Source: Engraulis encrasicolus
Lineage: Eukaryota; Chordata; Actinopteri; Clupeiformes; Engraulidae
Length of the DNA: 64,000 nucleotides
Direction: 5' to 3'
NCBI RefSeq assembly: GCF_034702125.1
Contig: NC_085876.1
Span: 8,704,364-8,768,363 of the forward strand
The notes under the pieces are model-generated. The model saw nothing but the letters and a program-made list of their open reading frames with translations, was not told the origin of the DNA and did not search any database. The translations under genes were made by a program, and so were the position numbers. Positions 48,503-61,012 of this stretch are shown here, piece by piece (within the stretch, counting starts at the first letter, position 1; the number at the start of each line of letters is the position of its first letter).

Positions 48503-48549
48503 AAAAAGACAATAACATTATGCTAAGATGTTGTGACTGCAGAGAGCGA

Positions 48550-48670
48550 AGAATAGAGTAGAGTAGAGTAGAGTAGAGTATCTTGAATAGTTCCCGAAGG
48601 AAATTGAGGATTCCAGCAGCAAACATAATAATTACACAAATACACAAAACACAATATACATTGCACAACA
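48550..48670 (-). mobile_element. Retroelement 3'-tail fragment with (TAGAG)n, second copy
   Basis: Same structure as 47,395-47,580: a TAGAG pentamer run followed by the AATTGAGGATTCC-type tail. Confidence 0.55.
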
Positions 48671-48821
48671 TTAATATAGCACACACTATACGTACATCCA
48701 GTCATTACACGCAAACGCACCCCCCCACACACACACAGACTCATCATCTTTAGGGAGTAGGGAACTGCAAGGGAAAACTTCTCCTCTCTGACACAGGTGG
48801 GGTCTCACATAAGGGGGCCTG

Positions 48822-48861
48822 GATCTCTCTCTCTCTCTGCCTTTCTCTGACGTACATGTCA

Positions 48862-48948
<87 letters not shown>

Positions 48949-48965
48949 CTCTGACGTACATGTCA

Positions 48966-49042
<77 letters not shown>
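48822..49042. repeat. (CT)n array with higher-order 108-bp-scale duplication
   Basis: Three CT blocks are separated by repeats of the segment GCCTTTCTCTGACGTACATG (48,839-48,858 and 48,942-48,961). The microsatellite with its spacer has therefore been duplicated. Confidence 0.9.
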
Positions 49043-49044
<2 letters not shown>

Positions 49045-49099
49045 CACAGGGACTCCCCCCCTCTCTCTCAGTGTCTCTCTCTGTCTGTATCACATAGGG

Positions 49100-49480
49100 G
49101 ACTGAAGTGAGATCTTGGGGACCATGAGAGTTGCCGGGCGGGGGGGATGGGGGGGGGGGTGGTGCTCTCTCTCTCTCCACTCTGCCGTGCCGTCGCACCG
49201 TACGTGTCACTTGGACGTCTCCGATACCCATGACGTGCTCTGTGATCTGATGTGATGTGATCTGATCAGATCTATAGACTGGCATTTGGCTCGGCCGAGG
49301 GCCCCTTGCGCAGCAGCCCTGTGTGAATGTTAAATTCGCCAGCCGCCGATAATCCTGACGAGGAGTTAACGCCGCCGCACGCAATATTCCCCGAGACGAC
49401 AGCGAAGAGAAGAGACAAGAGGAGAAGGAGAAGGAGGGGGCCCTTTGAGACAAGCAAGGAGTCGGGTCGATAATGAAGGT
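49100..49480. promoter_or_regulatory. Candidate conserved non-coding island
   Basis: The part 49,240-49,450 is repeat-free, CpG-containing and mixed in composition (for example TTAAATTCGCCAGCCGCC and GCGCAGCAGCCC). It resembles none of the local repeats. Coding frames across it lack splice context or motifs. Candidate distal enhancer by inference only. Confidence 0.25.
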
Positions 49481-49494
49481 GGCAGCAGAGAGGC

Positions 49495-49680
49495 AGGGGC
49501 AGATTACTGCACGGGCCTACGGGGCGCAGGCCCAGGGGCCCACGGTTGAAGGGGGCCCTGAAGCCCTCTAATCTCTGTATTTGCCTGTATTTGCATTCTC
49601 ATATTGCATTAAAATCACACTTTTAACAACTGTATTTTCAAATTCTCTCGTGGGACCAACCCCCAAACCTTTGACAGCAT
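49495..49680. repeat. Dispersed repeat, GGGCCC-rich family, copy 2
   Basis: Shares GGGCCTACGGGGCGCAGG ... GGGGGCCCTGAAGCCC with 45,440-45,660. Confidence 0.65.
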
Positions 49681-49789
49681 AGCCTCTCACACCTGGTCTA
49701 AAAGCCTGAATTGTTTTGTAAACTAGCCACACCCATTGAGGGGGCCTTTTCTTGTTGTCTTGTCCCGGGGCCCATGGAATCATAATCTG

Positions 49790-49965
49790 TCCCTGCTCAG
49801 GGCGCACTGGCTCTCTGCTGCTATGCTCGCAAAGCAGCAGTAGCGGCCAAGCAGCGACAGCTCCCACGGGAGCGGGAATAAAAACGGATTCAATTAAATT
49901 GGGGCGACTTAACGAGGAAATCATAGTGTTTCATCTCAGCAAGAGGAATCCGCTCTTCAGGCACG
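49790..49965. promoter_or_regulatory. Candidate conserved non-coding island
   Basis: Repeat-free sequence with GCAGCAGTAGCGG and TTCAATTAAATTGGGGCG, located between dispersed repeats. No coding evidence. Proposed as a possible enhancer only. Confidence 0.22.
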
Positions 49966-50246
49966 CATCTCTCTTTTTTTGTTCTTTTCTTTCTTTTCTT
50001 TTCTGTCAAGTGCTGTTAACCCCTTACATGTCTACAGACTGCCTTGGCTGGACGAGGGCCAGCTAGACTGGCAAGAGCACCAAAGGGGTCAATAGTTGCA
50101 AACAAGGCTGCTGTCAGCTTTGGCCAGGCCCAGGGCAGTCATCTGAAAGGGCCCCCCACCCTATACATACAATGTCATGAGAACAGTTTCATCACAGTGT
50201 GTTTGCAGCTCATTTCCTGACATGGGGGAAAAAATATCAGTAAAAA

Positions 50247-50265
50247 CTGTGTGTGTGTGTGTGTT

Positions 50266-50347
<82 letters not shown>

Positions 50348-50355
50348 TGTTTGTG
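50247..50355. repeat. (GT)n microsatellite
   Basis: GT tract of about 105 bp with TTTG interruptions at each end. Confidence 0.95.
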
Positions 50356-50775
50356 CGATCTGCCTAATCTGGCTGGATGTATGCCGTATATGTTAATATG
50401 TTGTGAAATGTATATTATATTTTGGGTATGTGTGTAATTAGTATGTCACAGAAATGGAGGGGATAGTTTCAGAATGTGTGTCTGTACCTGTAAAATTGGT
50501 AAATGAACAAGTTTTGAGTGAAGTAAATTTTGGGATTGATTTAGCTACTCACATGCCACATCAGATCTACAGTAGGCTATATGTGTTTTCCTGTTGTACT
50601 TGTATAATGAATAAATATTTAGGTTTCATCTGTTTACCTTGTTTCATATGCGTGTGTGTGGTGTGTGTGTGAGTGTGATTTTGTGTGATGTGTGTTTATA
50701 CATGCATAGGTGACTGACTTGTGTGCACGGCAGGCACGCGTATGTGTGAGAGCTCATACGTGAGTGTGCATGTTT

Positions 50776-51076
<301 letters not shown>

Positions 51077-51079
51077 CAC

Positions 51080-52090
51080 TTTGGTCAACACAAACCAAAG
51101 ACCAAGAATCTTTTACATTGAGACAATTCATGGGGCCGTCTTAAAGAAGATAGGTCTGCACACTGTCAAATAAGCTCCAAAAACCCCTTTATTTAGCCTT
51201 TATTTAATTAATTAATTTAACATTTTGGAGCTTTTTTGAAGGAGGAATGTAACCCTTTATGATTATGATTTACATAGCAAGCAACTGTGCTCTCCAGCTC
51301 CCTTGCCAGTTACACACAATAGTGTCAAAGGTGAAGGCATCATTTTTAATGCCATGTTTTGCATGTATCATTTTGGCAAACACAATTAAAGCTAAAGTGC
51401 AACATAATAATAATACACAAATCCACAATAAAAAACACAACATACTCACCAGCACAGAACATTAATTACATGGACCGTTCCACAGACTGAGAAAGGCAGA
51501 ATGCCAATATGCATGGTGCGACCTTTTCCTCTCATTTTATACTTTATTTTTGCCTGCACCCTAAGAAGAGTGAAGGGAAACATGGGCACTTAGGTGTACA
51601 TGGATAATACAACAGTCACTTTCTGTTAGAAGTGCTTGTTTGTATTTATGTAATATATCAATATGTTCTGCACTGGCACTCTGCCAATCCATACTAATGA
51701 TCAGAGGGCTCATTGGCAAACTGTTGACAGACAGGCAGCTAGTGCTGAGTTGCACTTCAGTCAGAGTGGTGGTTCACCCCCCTGTGACCTGCCATCGCCC
51801 CCCTAAGAATGAAATAATAATAATACTACATCGCCCCCAGCAGTATCCTTCTCAAGCCCTGAAAACAGGCAATTTTCCAGTGACTCTCAAATCCTCAGAC
51901 CAATTCCTGGACTGTGGCACTTTTGGTGAGTGACGTGATTGAGTCTCATCTCACCAAAACAATTGTAAACAAGGTTAAAGCACAAACGTCTGGGGATTAC
52001 TATGTACATCCAGCTCCAATGGATCCCTCCATAAACAAATACAATTCTCCCTGTGGGTCCCCCTATTTCTTTTTCAAAAGTGTTTTTCTG
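51080..52090. other. Non-coding interval
   Basis: Mostly unique AT-rich sequence with a short TAA/ATA run near 51,812. No gene seen. Confidence 0.5.
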
Positions 52091-52094
52091 GGCT

Positions 52095-52240
52095 TGAAGT
52101 TGTGACAGGAAATGAATGGGGAGAGAGAGACGAGGAGGGTTCGGCCAATGACCTCAGGCCGGAATGAGAATCCGGGTCACCAGTGTAGCAGTTGAGTGCC
52201 CAGTTGATTGAGGCACGGCTGGGCCTCCCCACACATTTCA
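52095..52240 (-). mobile_element. tRNA-derived SINE, family B (minus)
   Basis: The reverse complement reads GGCACTCAACTGCTACACTG, GGATTCTCATTCCGGCC and a CCCCATTCATTTCCTGTCAC tail, as in the 48,030 copy. Confidence 0.7.
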
Positions 52241-52349
52241 ACACAGCTGATCGTAATACTCTGTTTTTGGTCATACTTTGTTCATTTATAGCCATGGTAA
52301 CGTCCAATCACAGGGTGTGACATCAGCGATGACATCATCAAGTCACATA

Positions 52350-53949
52350 CAGTGAGGAGGAGAATAAGTATTTGATCCCTTGCTGATGTTGTTGGTTTGC
52401 CCACTAATAAGGACATGATCATTCTATAATATTAATGATAAAATGTATTCTAATATAGAGAGACAGAATATCAAAAAGAAAATCCAGAAAATGACTTTGA
52501 AGAATATATTTTAATTGATTTGTATTCCATTGAGGAAAATAAGTATTTGACCCCTCTAGTCAAAGAAGACAAAATTACTTGGTGGCAAAGCCCTTGTTTT
52601 CTCATACAGAGGTCAGATGTTTCTTTCAGTTAATGACAATGTTTGTGGATATATTAGAAAGGATTTTTGTCCGCTTTTCTTTGCAGATCATCTCTAAATC
52701 ACTTAAGTTGTATGACTGTAGCTTGCCAAATGGGAGCTTCTGTTCCCTTCACAGGATTAGTATAGGGTAATGTTTGGAAACTGTCTAGGCCACTTCATGA
52801 CCTTAATATGCTTCTGCTTGAGCTACTCCTTCGTTGCTTGGGCTGTATGTTATGGATTATTATCATATTGGGAGGCCAATCCATGACCCACCTTCAGTCT
52901 AGTGGTGGTGGGAAAGAGGTTGGCATGCAGCATTGTACGTTTACATGTCTCCTTCCATCCATTTCTTGACGATGTGAAGTTGTCCTGTGTCTTTGACCGA
53001 CAAACAACCTCAAAACATTATGTTACCACTTTCATTTATGATGTTGGAGAAGGTGTTGTTCTTGGGATCATAGGCAGCATTTCTTTTCCTCCAAACACAT
53101 CGAGTTGTGTTAATGCCAAACAGTTTGATTTTGGTGTCATCTGATTCCAGCACCTCCCAATCATATCCTAATCCAGTTTGATGTTCATTGGCAAACCTCA
53201 GGTGAGCCTGAACAGGTTCCTTCTGAAGCCGGGTAACCATACATGCACTGCAAGATTTTAATCCGCTGTGGTATCAAGTGTTTCCAATAGTTTTCTTAGT
53301 GATTGAGGTCCCAGCTGCCTTGAGATCATTTCCTAGCTCCTCCCATACAGTTTTAAGGTGCTTTATCTCCTTTTTTCTGGTTATTAAATTCCCACAAGGT
53401 CAAATCTTGTATGGAACCAGAGACAGGCCTCAGATTGATGATTGATGATCATTTTGTATGTCCTAAAATTGGGAAGAAATGCACCAACAGTTTGCTCTTT
53501 AATATCCAGGAGCCCATTTCAGCCTTGTTGAGTTCTAAAATCTTGTCCCTGACATCCTTTGACAGCTTTTTGGTCTGTCCCATGTTGGCGAGTTTAGTTT
53601 GATTGATTGACTGATTCTATGGACTGATTCTGCAGATTCAATGTGTCTTTTGTGCAGGTTACTATCAACAGGTGTGTTCAATTCAGATAACAAGTTGATT
53701 GGAAGTGCCATTTGATCTGCGGGATCAGAACTCTTAATGGTTGGCAGGGGATCAAATACTTATTTCCCTCAATTAAATATAAATAAATTATTATATATTC
53801 TTTAGAGTTAATTTCTGGATTTTCTTTTGGATATTCTGTCTCTCCATATTAGAATACATATTATCATTAACATTAAAGACTGATCATGTCTTTATTAGTG
53901 GGCAAACCTACAAAATCAGCAAGGGATCAAATAATTATTCTCCTCACTG
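52350..53949 (-). mobile_element. Tc1/mariner DNA transposon, degenerate
   Basis: A 1,600-bp element flanked by TA on both sides (52,348-52,349 and 53,950-53,951). Its ends are inverted: CAGTGAGGAGGAGAATAAGT at the left and its near complement at the right, with long TIRs of about 150 bp. The single gene on the minus strand is a disrupted transposase (next entry). The element is probably immobile without help from another copy. Confidence 0.93.
52575..53583 (-). pseudogene. Tc1-type transposase pseudogene
   Basis: On the minus strand an ATG at 53,583 opens with MGQTKKLSKDVRDKILELNK, typical of the Tc1 N-terminal helix-turn-helix. A later segment reads SDDTKIKLFG...RCVWRKRNAA (53,010-53,240), the catalytic DDE-core neighbourhood, and the C-terminus ends NKGFATK at 52,575. 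The span of 1,009 nt is not a multiple of three, and no single frame is open across it, so it carries frameshifts and stops. The family's usual length is about 340 residues, so most of the gene is still present. Confidence 0.88.
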
Positions 53950-53959
53950 TATGTACGCC

Positions 53960-54093
53960 AAGGGCCGTCTAATAAGAGAGTTGTGACAGCCGGGTACCCG
54001 GCCACAACTGGGTACCACAGCCGCCACTGCTGTGGAAAGAATGGACCATTAAGGTCTATGGGATTGACATAACTCTCGTATTAGACGACTCTG
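53960..54093. mobile_element. Short hAT-type MITE with 8-bp target duplication
   Basis: A 134-bp element with inverted ends (GCCGTCTAATAAGAGAGTT and its near complement) is flanked by the direct repeat TGTACGCC at 53,952-53,959 and 54,094-54,101. An 8-bp target duplication is characteristic of hAT-like elements. It sits within 10 bp of the Tc1 end. Confidence 0.8.
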
Positions 54094-54099
54094 TGTACG

Positions 54100-55260
54100 C
54101 CCAAAAGTTGACAAAAGGGCCTTTTTTCTGTATTTGCCTGCCCAAACCGAGCTACAGTCTTCTGCTTGTCCAATGCAAACGCCGGCTGCCACCCTTAAGT
54201 CACGATTAGGCTAACCTATTGATTGCAGCTTCACGGCGGCAGGAAGCAAAGTATTGATCTCCTGCGTGCGTGGAGACAAAGGGTATTATGGCTGTGACCT
54301 CAAATGGTGGCCCTTTAGCCACCACACACACTGAGGGGCAAGCGGTGGGAATATGTCCCATATATACTGTCATGAAATAGCTAACACATCCTGACAAGGG
54401 TGTGACCACTCCTCCACTGGATTGGATCTTAAGTTGGGTCCATTGGTACCCATGGTACCATTTTCATCCATTTGATGACCATTTATCAAGGTCAGTAATG
54501 ATGAAGATGATGTGTATGGTTTCTGTTTTTGTGGCCCATTGGCCACACGGTGATGGGCAAACCGGATTTAGAATCTACAAAGGCCTGGTTTTACCTGTCT
54601 AATTTGGACTGGTAAAACCAGGTGATTCGGAAAATGTGGCACTGGATTCATGTGGCACTAAATCCAGGTTGCCCATCACTACTGTGGGTCTGTCCCACCT
54701 GCCCTGTCACAGGATATTGAACAACAGGCTGACAGGGGTGTGTCCACTTCTTTGTACTGGATAGCTGGCTGGGATGCTGTGACAATGGTAGGCCTACCAT
54801 GATGTGACCATGATTATAGAAGCTTGTGGTGGTGGTGATGATGAGGATGCTGCTGCTGCTGATGATGATGGTAATAATAATGGCAATGATGATTGTTGTT
54901 GTGACACTTTATGAGGTTAATTATTATCAAACTACCTGTATCTTTTGTAAAATCCTGGATTTGATTACAGTGGTGATATGATCAAAGCAAAGTTTGATCA
55001 AAGTGATGGTGCTTGCAAGTAAATTCTCAAACTTTTAGTAGGCTACATTTTAATTGCTTCAAGTCTATTTGGCCAGCCTACCTAAATAACATATTATCTG
55101 GTCAGTCTGCTTGTTGTTACACAACAAGAGAATATGTATCAGTGCTTGTGTAGGCCTAGTTGACAGTTCAGTTCTTAATACAGTATAATATCTCAAATCT
55201 TAAATTATTTCAATGGATGAAGAACATGATGGAAAGCATGATGATGCATCTATTGTTCTA
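54100..55260. other. Non-coding interval
   Basis: It includes small inverted segments around 54,590-54,690 (AAACCAGG/CCTGGTTT-type words) and a (TGATGA)n-like stretch at 54,826-54,900. No gene seen. Confidence 0.5.
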
Positions 55261-55277
55261 TTTTTGGCAGTAAGGAC

Positions 55278-55392
55278 TTTCCTCTGATAGACATTCTCTC
55301 GTGAAGAGATCATCTTCTCCTCCGATAGATATTCTCATGTGAAGAGATCATCTTCTCCTCTGATAGACATTCTCATGTGAAGAGAAGAGATC
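55278..55392. repeat. Tandem repeat, about 40 bp x 3
   Basis: Three consecutive copies of GATAGACATTCTC(A/T)(C/T)GTGAAGAGATC-type units with the linker ATCTTCTCCTC(C/T). The last is followed by GAAGAGAAGAGATCG. Confidence 0.9.
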
Positions 55393-55720
55393 GCCTCTCT
55401 GGAGGACTTTCCGGAAGCCTCCCCCACGTTCCGGAGTGCATCCCTCTCCACAAGTGTCGATACAGTAAAATCGTCTGTTTCCCCCTCATACACTTATGGA
55501 CAGATTAACATTGATTCTGTGCCGCGGTCGCTGAAGAGCTCAGTGGCTTTTGACTGATTAATCAATAGAGACATGAGTAAACATATTGACTAATGCCTTC
55601 AGCCGTAGATGACACAATAATACTAATAAAAAGACACAATTAGCCCATTAGCAGCGATAATAGACACCGTGGACACATTAGGGGCAAGCGATGCTGTGCT
55701 GCCTGGCACAACACCCTGAA
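55390..55720. promoter_or_regulatory. Candidate conserved non-coding island
   Basis: Repeat-free sequence rich in homeodomain-type cores: ATTAACATTGATT, TGACTGATTAATCAATAGA, ACAATTAGCCCATTAGCAG and GATAATAGACACC. Of the islands in the window it most resembles the composition of vertebrate developmental enhancers. No coding evidence. Confidence 0.33.
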
Positions 55721-56179
55721 CCCCCAGATGCCCATTGTATTATTCACTTTTGCAATGAATAGCATGGATGTGCAACCTGGAGACAGGGCAAAAGCCCCCC
55801 CATCCCCGCCCACATTTTCTGAACAACATTTTAATGAAATAGAAATATAAAGCCTATGTGTCTATATTAAAAATTGAACGAGTGCATTTTCAAACTTCAC
55901 ATTCTACTGCCAAAAAGATATTGGATATTGGATATGTACGCCAGATATAAAACACATCTTACAAAAAGAGAAAAAAACATATTGGCATCTGGCATAATTG
56001 TGGTATGGATGACAAACATACAGTACTATGTTCTTCTACCACAGATATAAGACTACTGAACTTGGTTGGTATCACAAACCAAAATCAGGGAACCTGACTC
56101 GTCAAATGAATGGATTCCGCCTTGAGCAGAAATATCCAAGGGTCTTGAGAGATTGAGGCTGGATACAGGGCCTGGGACA

Positions 56180-56360
56180 GAAAAAAACATTTATTTCCAA
56201 GTCAAGTCATCTTGTCAAATTGGCTTTATTGACAGTTTTTTCATATGGTCACAGGTCATACAGAGGATTGGAAACTCTCTCTACCCTATGCAAACAGACA
56301 TAAACAGGACCGACATTTTGCATGCACCTTCCAAGTTGTGGACCAATCTGTAAGAAAACA
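56180..56360. mobile_element. Retroelement-tail-like fragment
   Basis: CAAGTCAAGTCATCTTGTCAAATTGGC... followed by GGTCACAGGTCATACAGAG resembles the TCAAGTAG...GGTCATACAAAG segment in the 18.7 kb and 20.4 kb duplication units. Confidence 0.5.
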
Positions 56361-56714
56361 TAAAAAACCCAACCTCATTGGCCCCTGATTCAGGGGCGCC
56401 ACTAGGCTTGAGCGGAGTAAGCAGGGCGCTTAGGGCCTCAACCACTTTGCCCCCAAAATTGGGGCCCCCTAAATTGAGATTGACTGAAAAATGTATTATT
56501 ACCACATTTGCCACACACATGTATGCACTCGTTTCGTTAAAGTACGTTTGATTAGGTGTGCATGCACCAGCGCTGTGCTCCCTCCAAGATCACCCCATGC
56601 CTTACAAGGTCAATGTTAATCAATCAATGAATATTCCAATATTGTATATGAGCCTTTGTCCACCAATCATTGCAAATTAATTGATTCAGATTCCAAAAAG
56701 AAAGTGTGTTTGCC

Positions 56715-56860
56715 TGCCCTACCGTGGATCTAATGGTTGGCCACTGGGCTGCTATGCTGGTGACAAGGGTTCGATTCCGGCACGGGTCCTATGCCAATCC
56801 TTCCCCACATCTCTCTCCCCATTTGTGTCCTGTCACTCCTTCAATTTCTTCAGTCATAAA
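56715..56860 (+). mobile_element. tRNA-derived SINE, family B
   Basis: A head with TAATGGTTGGCCACTGGGCTG, a B-box-like GGTTCGATTCC at about 56,768, and then the CCACATCTCTCTCCCC and TGTCCTGTCACTCC tail. Confidence 0.8.
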
Positions 56861-57039
56861 AGATCACATATATATATACATATAAAAAGAAAGTGTGCTT
56901 GTCCAATTTTGAGATCGTATATCCATCTGAAAGTAGCAAGTTTTTTTCCTATTATTTCCTCCTTATTATCGCCAATGACTTCCTGTTGTCTTCCGCGCTC
57001 TGAATCCGAACTACTTCATCCATGAGATGTTTTGTTCTT

Positions 57040-57195
57040 TTGTGATTTATTTATGATAAGACATAGGGACAGGACAGAGGGACAGTGGGGAGAGAGAGAC
57101 GGGGATGGACTGGAAAATGACCCAGGCCGGAATCGAACCTGGGTCGCCGGCGCAGTAGCTTAGTGCCCTACCATAGGCCACGGTAGGGCCAGATA
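57040..57195 (-). mobile_element. tRNA-derived SINE, family B (minus)
   Basis: The reverse complement shows a head TAGGGCACTAAGCTACTGCG, a B-box GGTTCGATTCCGGCC, and the CCCCGTCTCTCTCTCCCC and GTCCTGTCC tail. Confidence 0.8.
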
Positions 57196-57249
57196 GGTTT
57201 TATTTAACCATCACAGCCACCAACTCATATTCTTTGATAAAATCTTTAG

Positions 57250-57420
57250 CCTAGGGGGCGCTGTGGCGCAGTGTGCTAAGCCCCCCACATTTGGGCTTGC
57301 ATGCCCATGGGGGACCACGCCTCTAGTCTGGCCGGGGTCATTTCCCAGCCCTACCCCACATCTCTCTCCAGTTAATTTCCTGTCTCCTTTCACACTTTCC
57401 TGTCATAATAAAGGGCCAAA
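57250..57420 (+). mobile_element. tRNA-derived SINE, family C
   Basis: A head with GGCGCTGTGGCGCAGTGTGC is followed by GTCATTTCCCAGCCCTACCC, CACATCTCTCTCC and TTTCCTGTCTCC, then CCTGTCATAATAAAGGGCC. The tail resembles family B but the head differs. Confidence 0.7.
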
Positions 57421-58295
57421 AAGCCTAGCCTAGAAACTATTTCTGGAGCTGAACACCTGGTTACATGCATGGCCAAGGCATTGGTCAAAACAGGGACGCT
57501 TTTTACACACAGAAATTGTTTATAAATCACAACTTTTGTGAGGAATGTTATGACCAAACATTCCTGCACAACTTTTTTTACTGCATAGTTTTTTTTCTGG
57601 AATTTGTACTTACTTGAGTAAAAATAAAAATGCAGACTTTTACTTTTGCTCAGTTAAATTTTTTGACAATTACTTTCTACTTTCTACTCCTTACATTTCT
57701 AGAAGAAGACTTAGTTACTAGTTACATTTATCCTAGGTTTTCTTCTTGTGTTTCGTGGATATTTGAGTATAGCCTCATCTGTGGGCAGGGAGGCGGGACC
57801 AAGCCTCCTCCAAACGGACACCAAGACAGAAAAGATACTTTAAAAAACATTAACAGGACTCCAATCATGTTCAAATAGAACCAAAAACCGTTGCAGAAAA
57901 GTTTTCCTATTGGATCAAGTAGGCAGACATGGAGAAAGACAGCCATTGCGCGAATAGGCCTACTTGTACTTTTGTACTCAAAAAGTACATTTAAAAGTTA
58001 GTACATTCTTGGTAGGCCTATACAACTTTTACTTTCACTTGAGTATTTATTTCGCAGGATACTTCTACTTTTACTTAAGTACACAACTTCAGTAGGTAGG
58101 CTACTTCTTCCACCTCTGGCAATAGGAAGCACTGGTTATTTTCACAGCACTGATGCATGGCACAAGATAAATAAAGCACAGTAGCACTGATTTAAAACAG
58201 AAGATTTTATGCAAACAGATCCAGCCCTATCTTGGATGTCACCAGTCAGGTTTTTTGAAGGCTCATTTGCCTGTAAGGCGTGTATTCCCCCCGGA

Positions 58296-58424
<129 letters not shown>

Positions 58425-58961
58425 CCTAATCACAAATCACACAGGTGTTGTGATGGAACTGGCCACAGGTGTGAAGTCAGAGACAGAGTGATGCACAATC
58501 ACAATAATCACATTCTCAAATAAATGAACAACAAAAATGTAAAAGAATCAGAAGAAATTACTTCATACAGAACACTGATGTTTCACAGATGCAGGGGCAT
58601 CAAAATTGGTGGGAGGAGTTATGGAATTGAGTCACTATGCCGTATGGGGGGATGAGGACAGGGGCATAGAAAATGACATTTCTCAAATTACACATTAGCA
58701 TCATATAAAGCAGGTCCATTAGAGTTGATTGTACATAGGGCCCAGAATTTGGTGGCCCGCCCCTGTACAGATGCACGAAAGGATCTGGACACAGTTAAGG
58801 CCTCTAGCCTCCAAATTCTCAGTTAATCACATTCACCTCAAATACTGTCACAAGGACACACGCAGACATGCATACACCATCCATAAAAAACACACAAGCA
58901 TACACACATCCACAAGCACGCATTCATAAGTTGGCATAGACAATACAGCTAGGCACACACA

Positions 58962-59265
<304 letters not shown>

Positions 59266-59406
59266 TAATGAGTATGTGCAGTGAGTGCAGCCTGTAGGTG
59301 GTGGAAATGAAGAGGAGGGGGAGAGAGAGTGCTATTGTCAGGGGACAGCTTTACTAAATAAGCCAATTTGTGTGGATACAGCCAGCCCCACATTAGCAGA
59401 TAATGC

Positions 59407-59409
<3 letters not shown>

Positions 59410-59488
<79 letters not shown>

Positions 59489-59541
59489 ATCGCTGCATGT
59501 GTATCAAATGCATGCATGTGTGTGTATGTGTGTGTGTTGTA

Positions 59542-59601
<60 letters not shown>

Positions 59602-59699
59602 TGTGTTGTATGTGTGCGTGTGTGCATTGCTGCATGTGTGTCTCACATGAATGTCTGTTTGTGTGTGTGTGTGCATGTGTGTATCAAGTGCTCATGTGT

Positions 59700-59775
<76 letters not shown>

Positions 59776-59800
59776 ACGTGTGTGTGTGTGTGTGTCTAAT
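59410..59800. repeat. Compound (GT)n array with embedded duplications
   Basis: Four GT blocks are separated by GCATCGCTGCATGTGT or GCATTGCTGCATGTGT, and by GTATGTGTGTGTGTTGTATG-type spacers, so the spacers themselves are duplicated. Confidence 0.95.
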
Positions 59801-59814
59801 ACGTGTGTAGGCGC

Positions 59815-60245
59815 TAGTGGATAATGACTCAATCAGTTGCTCCCTGCCTTTCGCCTCTGCCGGAGCGGGGCCCCAAACGCATGGCATAAATTAGCCGGGC
59901 CGCTCATTGGCAAAGTGTCACCGGCGAAGGACAGTTTACAAATACAGCGACCGCCAGCTGTCACCGTAGCGTCGTCGAGATATAGACATCTGTGCCGACT
60001 TTGTGTTGGGAGGGGAACGGACTGGTGCCAGTCAGGAGGGGCCTCGGGAGCGCCAGGGTGCCCAGGGGACCCCGCGCCGCGCCTGGCCTGAAAAGGTCAA
60101 CTTGACACGGGCACAACCCCCATCGACCTGCCCCACCCCCTCCTCTCTAACGCGCTGAAAATCAGATAAACCTAAGACCACTCATTGATTATGGCTCATG
60201 CCCGCCCGCGCACACCCAGCCGGCCAAACCCCTCCCTGTGCATAT
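59815..60245. promoter_or_regulatory. Candidate conserved GC-rich non-coding island
   Basis: A CpG-containing, repeat-free island with ATAAATTAGCCGGGCCGCTC, ACCGGCGAAGGACAG and TCATTGATTATGGCTCATG stands between two long microsatellites. Frames across it have no motif or splice context. Possible enhancer or promoter-like element, by inference. Confidence 0.3.
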
Positions 60246-60254
60246 CATTTGGTG

Positions 60255-60257
<3 letters not shown>

Positions 60258-60320
<63 letters not shown>
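60258..60320. repeat. (GA)n microsatellite
   Basis: Pure GA run of about 63 bp. Confidence 0.95.
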
Positions 60321-60321
<1 letters not shown>

Positions 60322-60793
60322 CACAATTATCACCTTCAAAGAAAAGGTCACATACAGCATGTGAAGGAATTTAAAGAAATGTGTTGCTATTATACATGGG
60401 CCCGCCTGACCTGATAACAGCCCAACCCCTCTCCTCTATCTCCCCCCGTACCTGCGCTCACATCTCCCTGGAGGCTGCTGGGCTAAGGGATGGTGAGAGG
60501 TATTTACTCGCAATCTACATGAGTGGAATATTTTAAAGTTGCTTCTCCTCTCCACTACAGCTCTCTTTAAAGTTTGCCTTTCTGGGGTATGCTTCTCGAC
60601 AACACTGTGTATGAAGTAGAAGTAGAAGTACGGTTATGGATGTGATTACAACACGCATAGTATGATATTACGTAGCTAAAAGTGTGTAATATCGCATAAT
60701 ATCATATCATATCTAAACGGTTAGTAATGGCACTTTCAAGAAACTGGCATGTTGTTCAGAGGTTGTACAGTATGTACATGATTGTATTGTATT

Positions 60794-61012
60794 CAGGGCT
60801 GGACTGGGAACACAAACCAGCCCGGGCATTTTAGCATAGACCAGTCCCTCACCCCCACCCCATACTACAATTATACAGTCCACTGTATATTAAGGATGCA
60901 CCAATGGTGGTAAATGGTGGGCCGGTCTCTAAGGGAATTTTTGAAACGAACAAAAACACAGAAGCATCTGCCCACCGGGAAAATGCTCAATGCCAGACTA
61001 CCAGTCCAGCCC
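60794..61012. mobile_element. MITE with GGGCTGGACTGG termini
   Basis: The left end CAGGGCTGGACTGGGAAC and the right end ACCAGTCCAGCCC are inverted. Inner GGCATTTTAGC and GGAAAATGCTCAATGCC also pair. No coding capacity. Confidence 0.7.
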
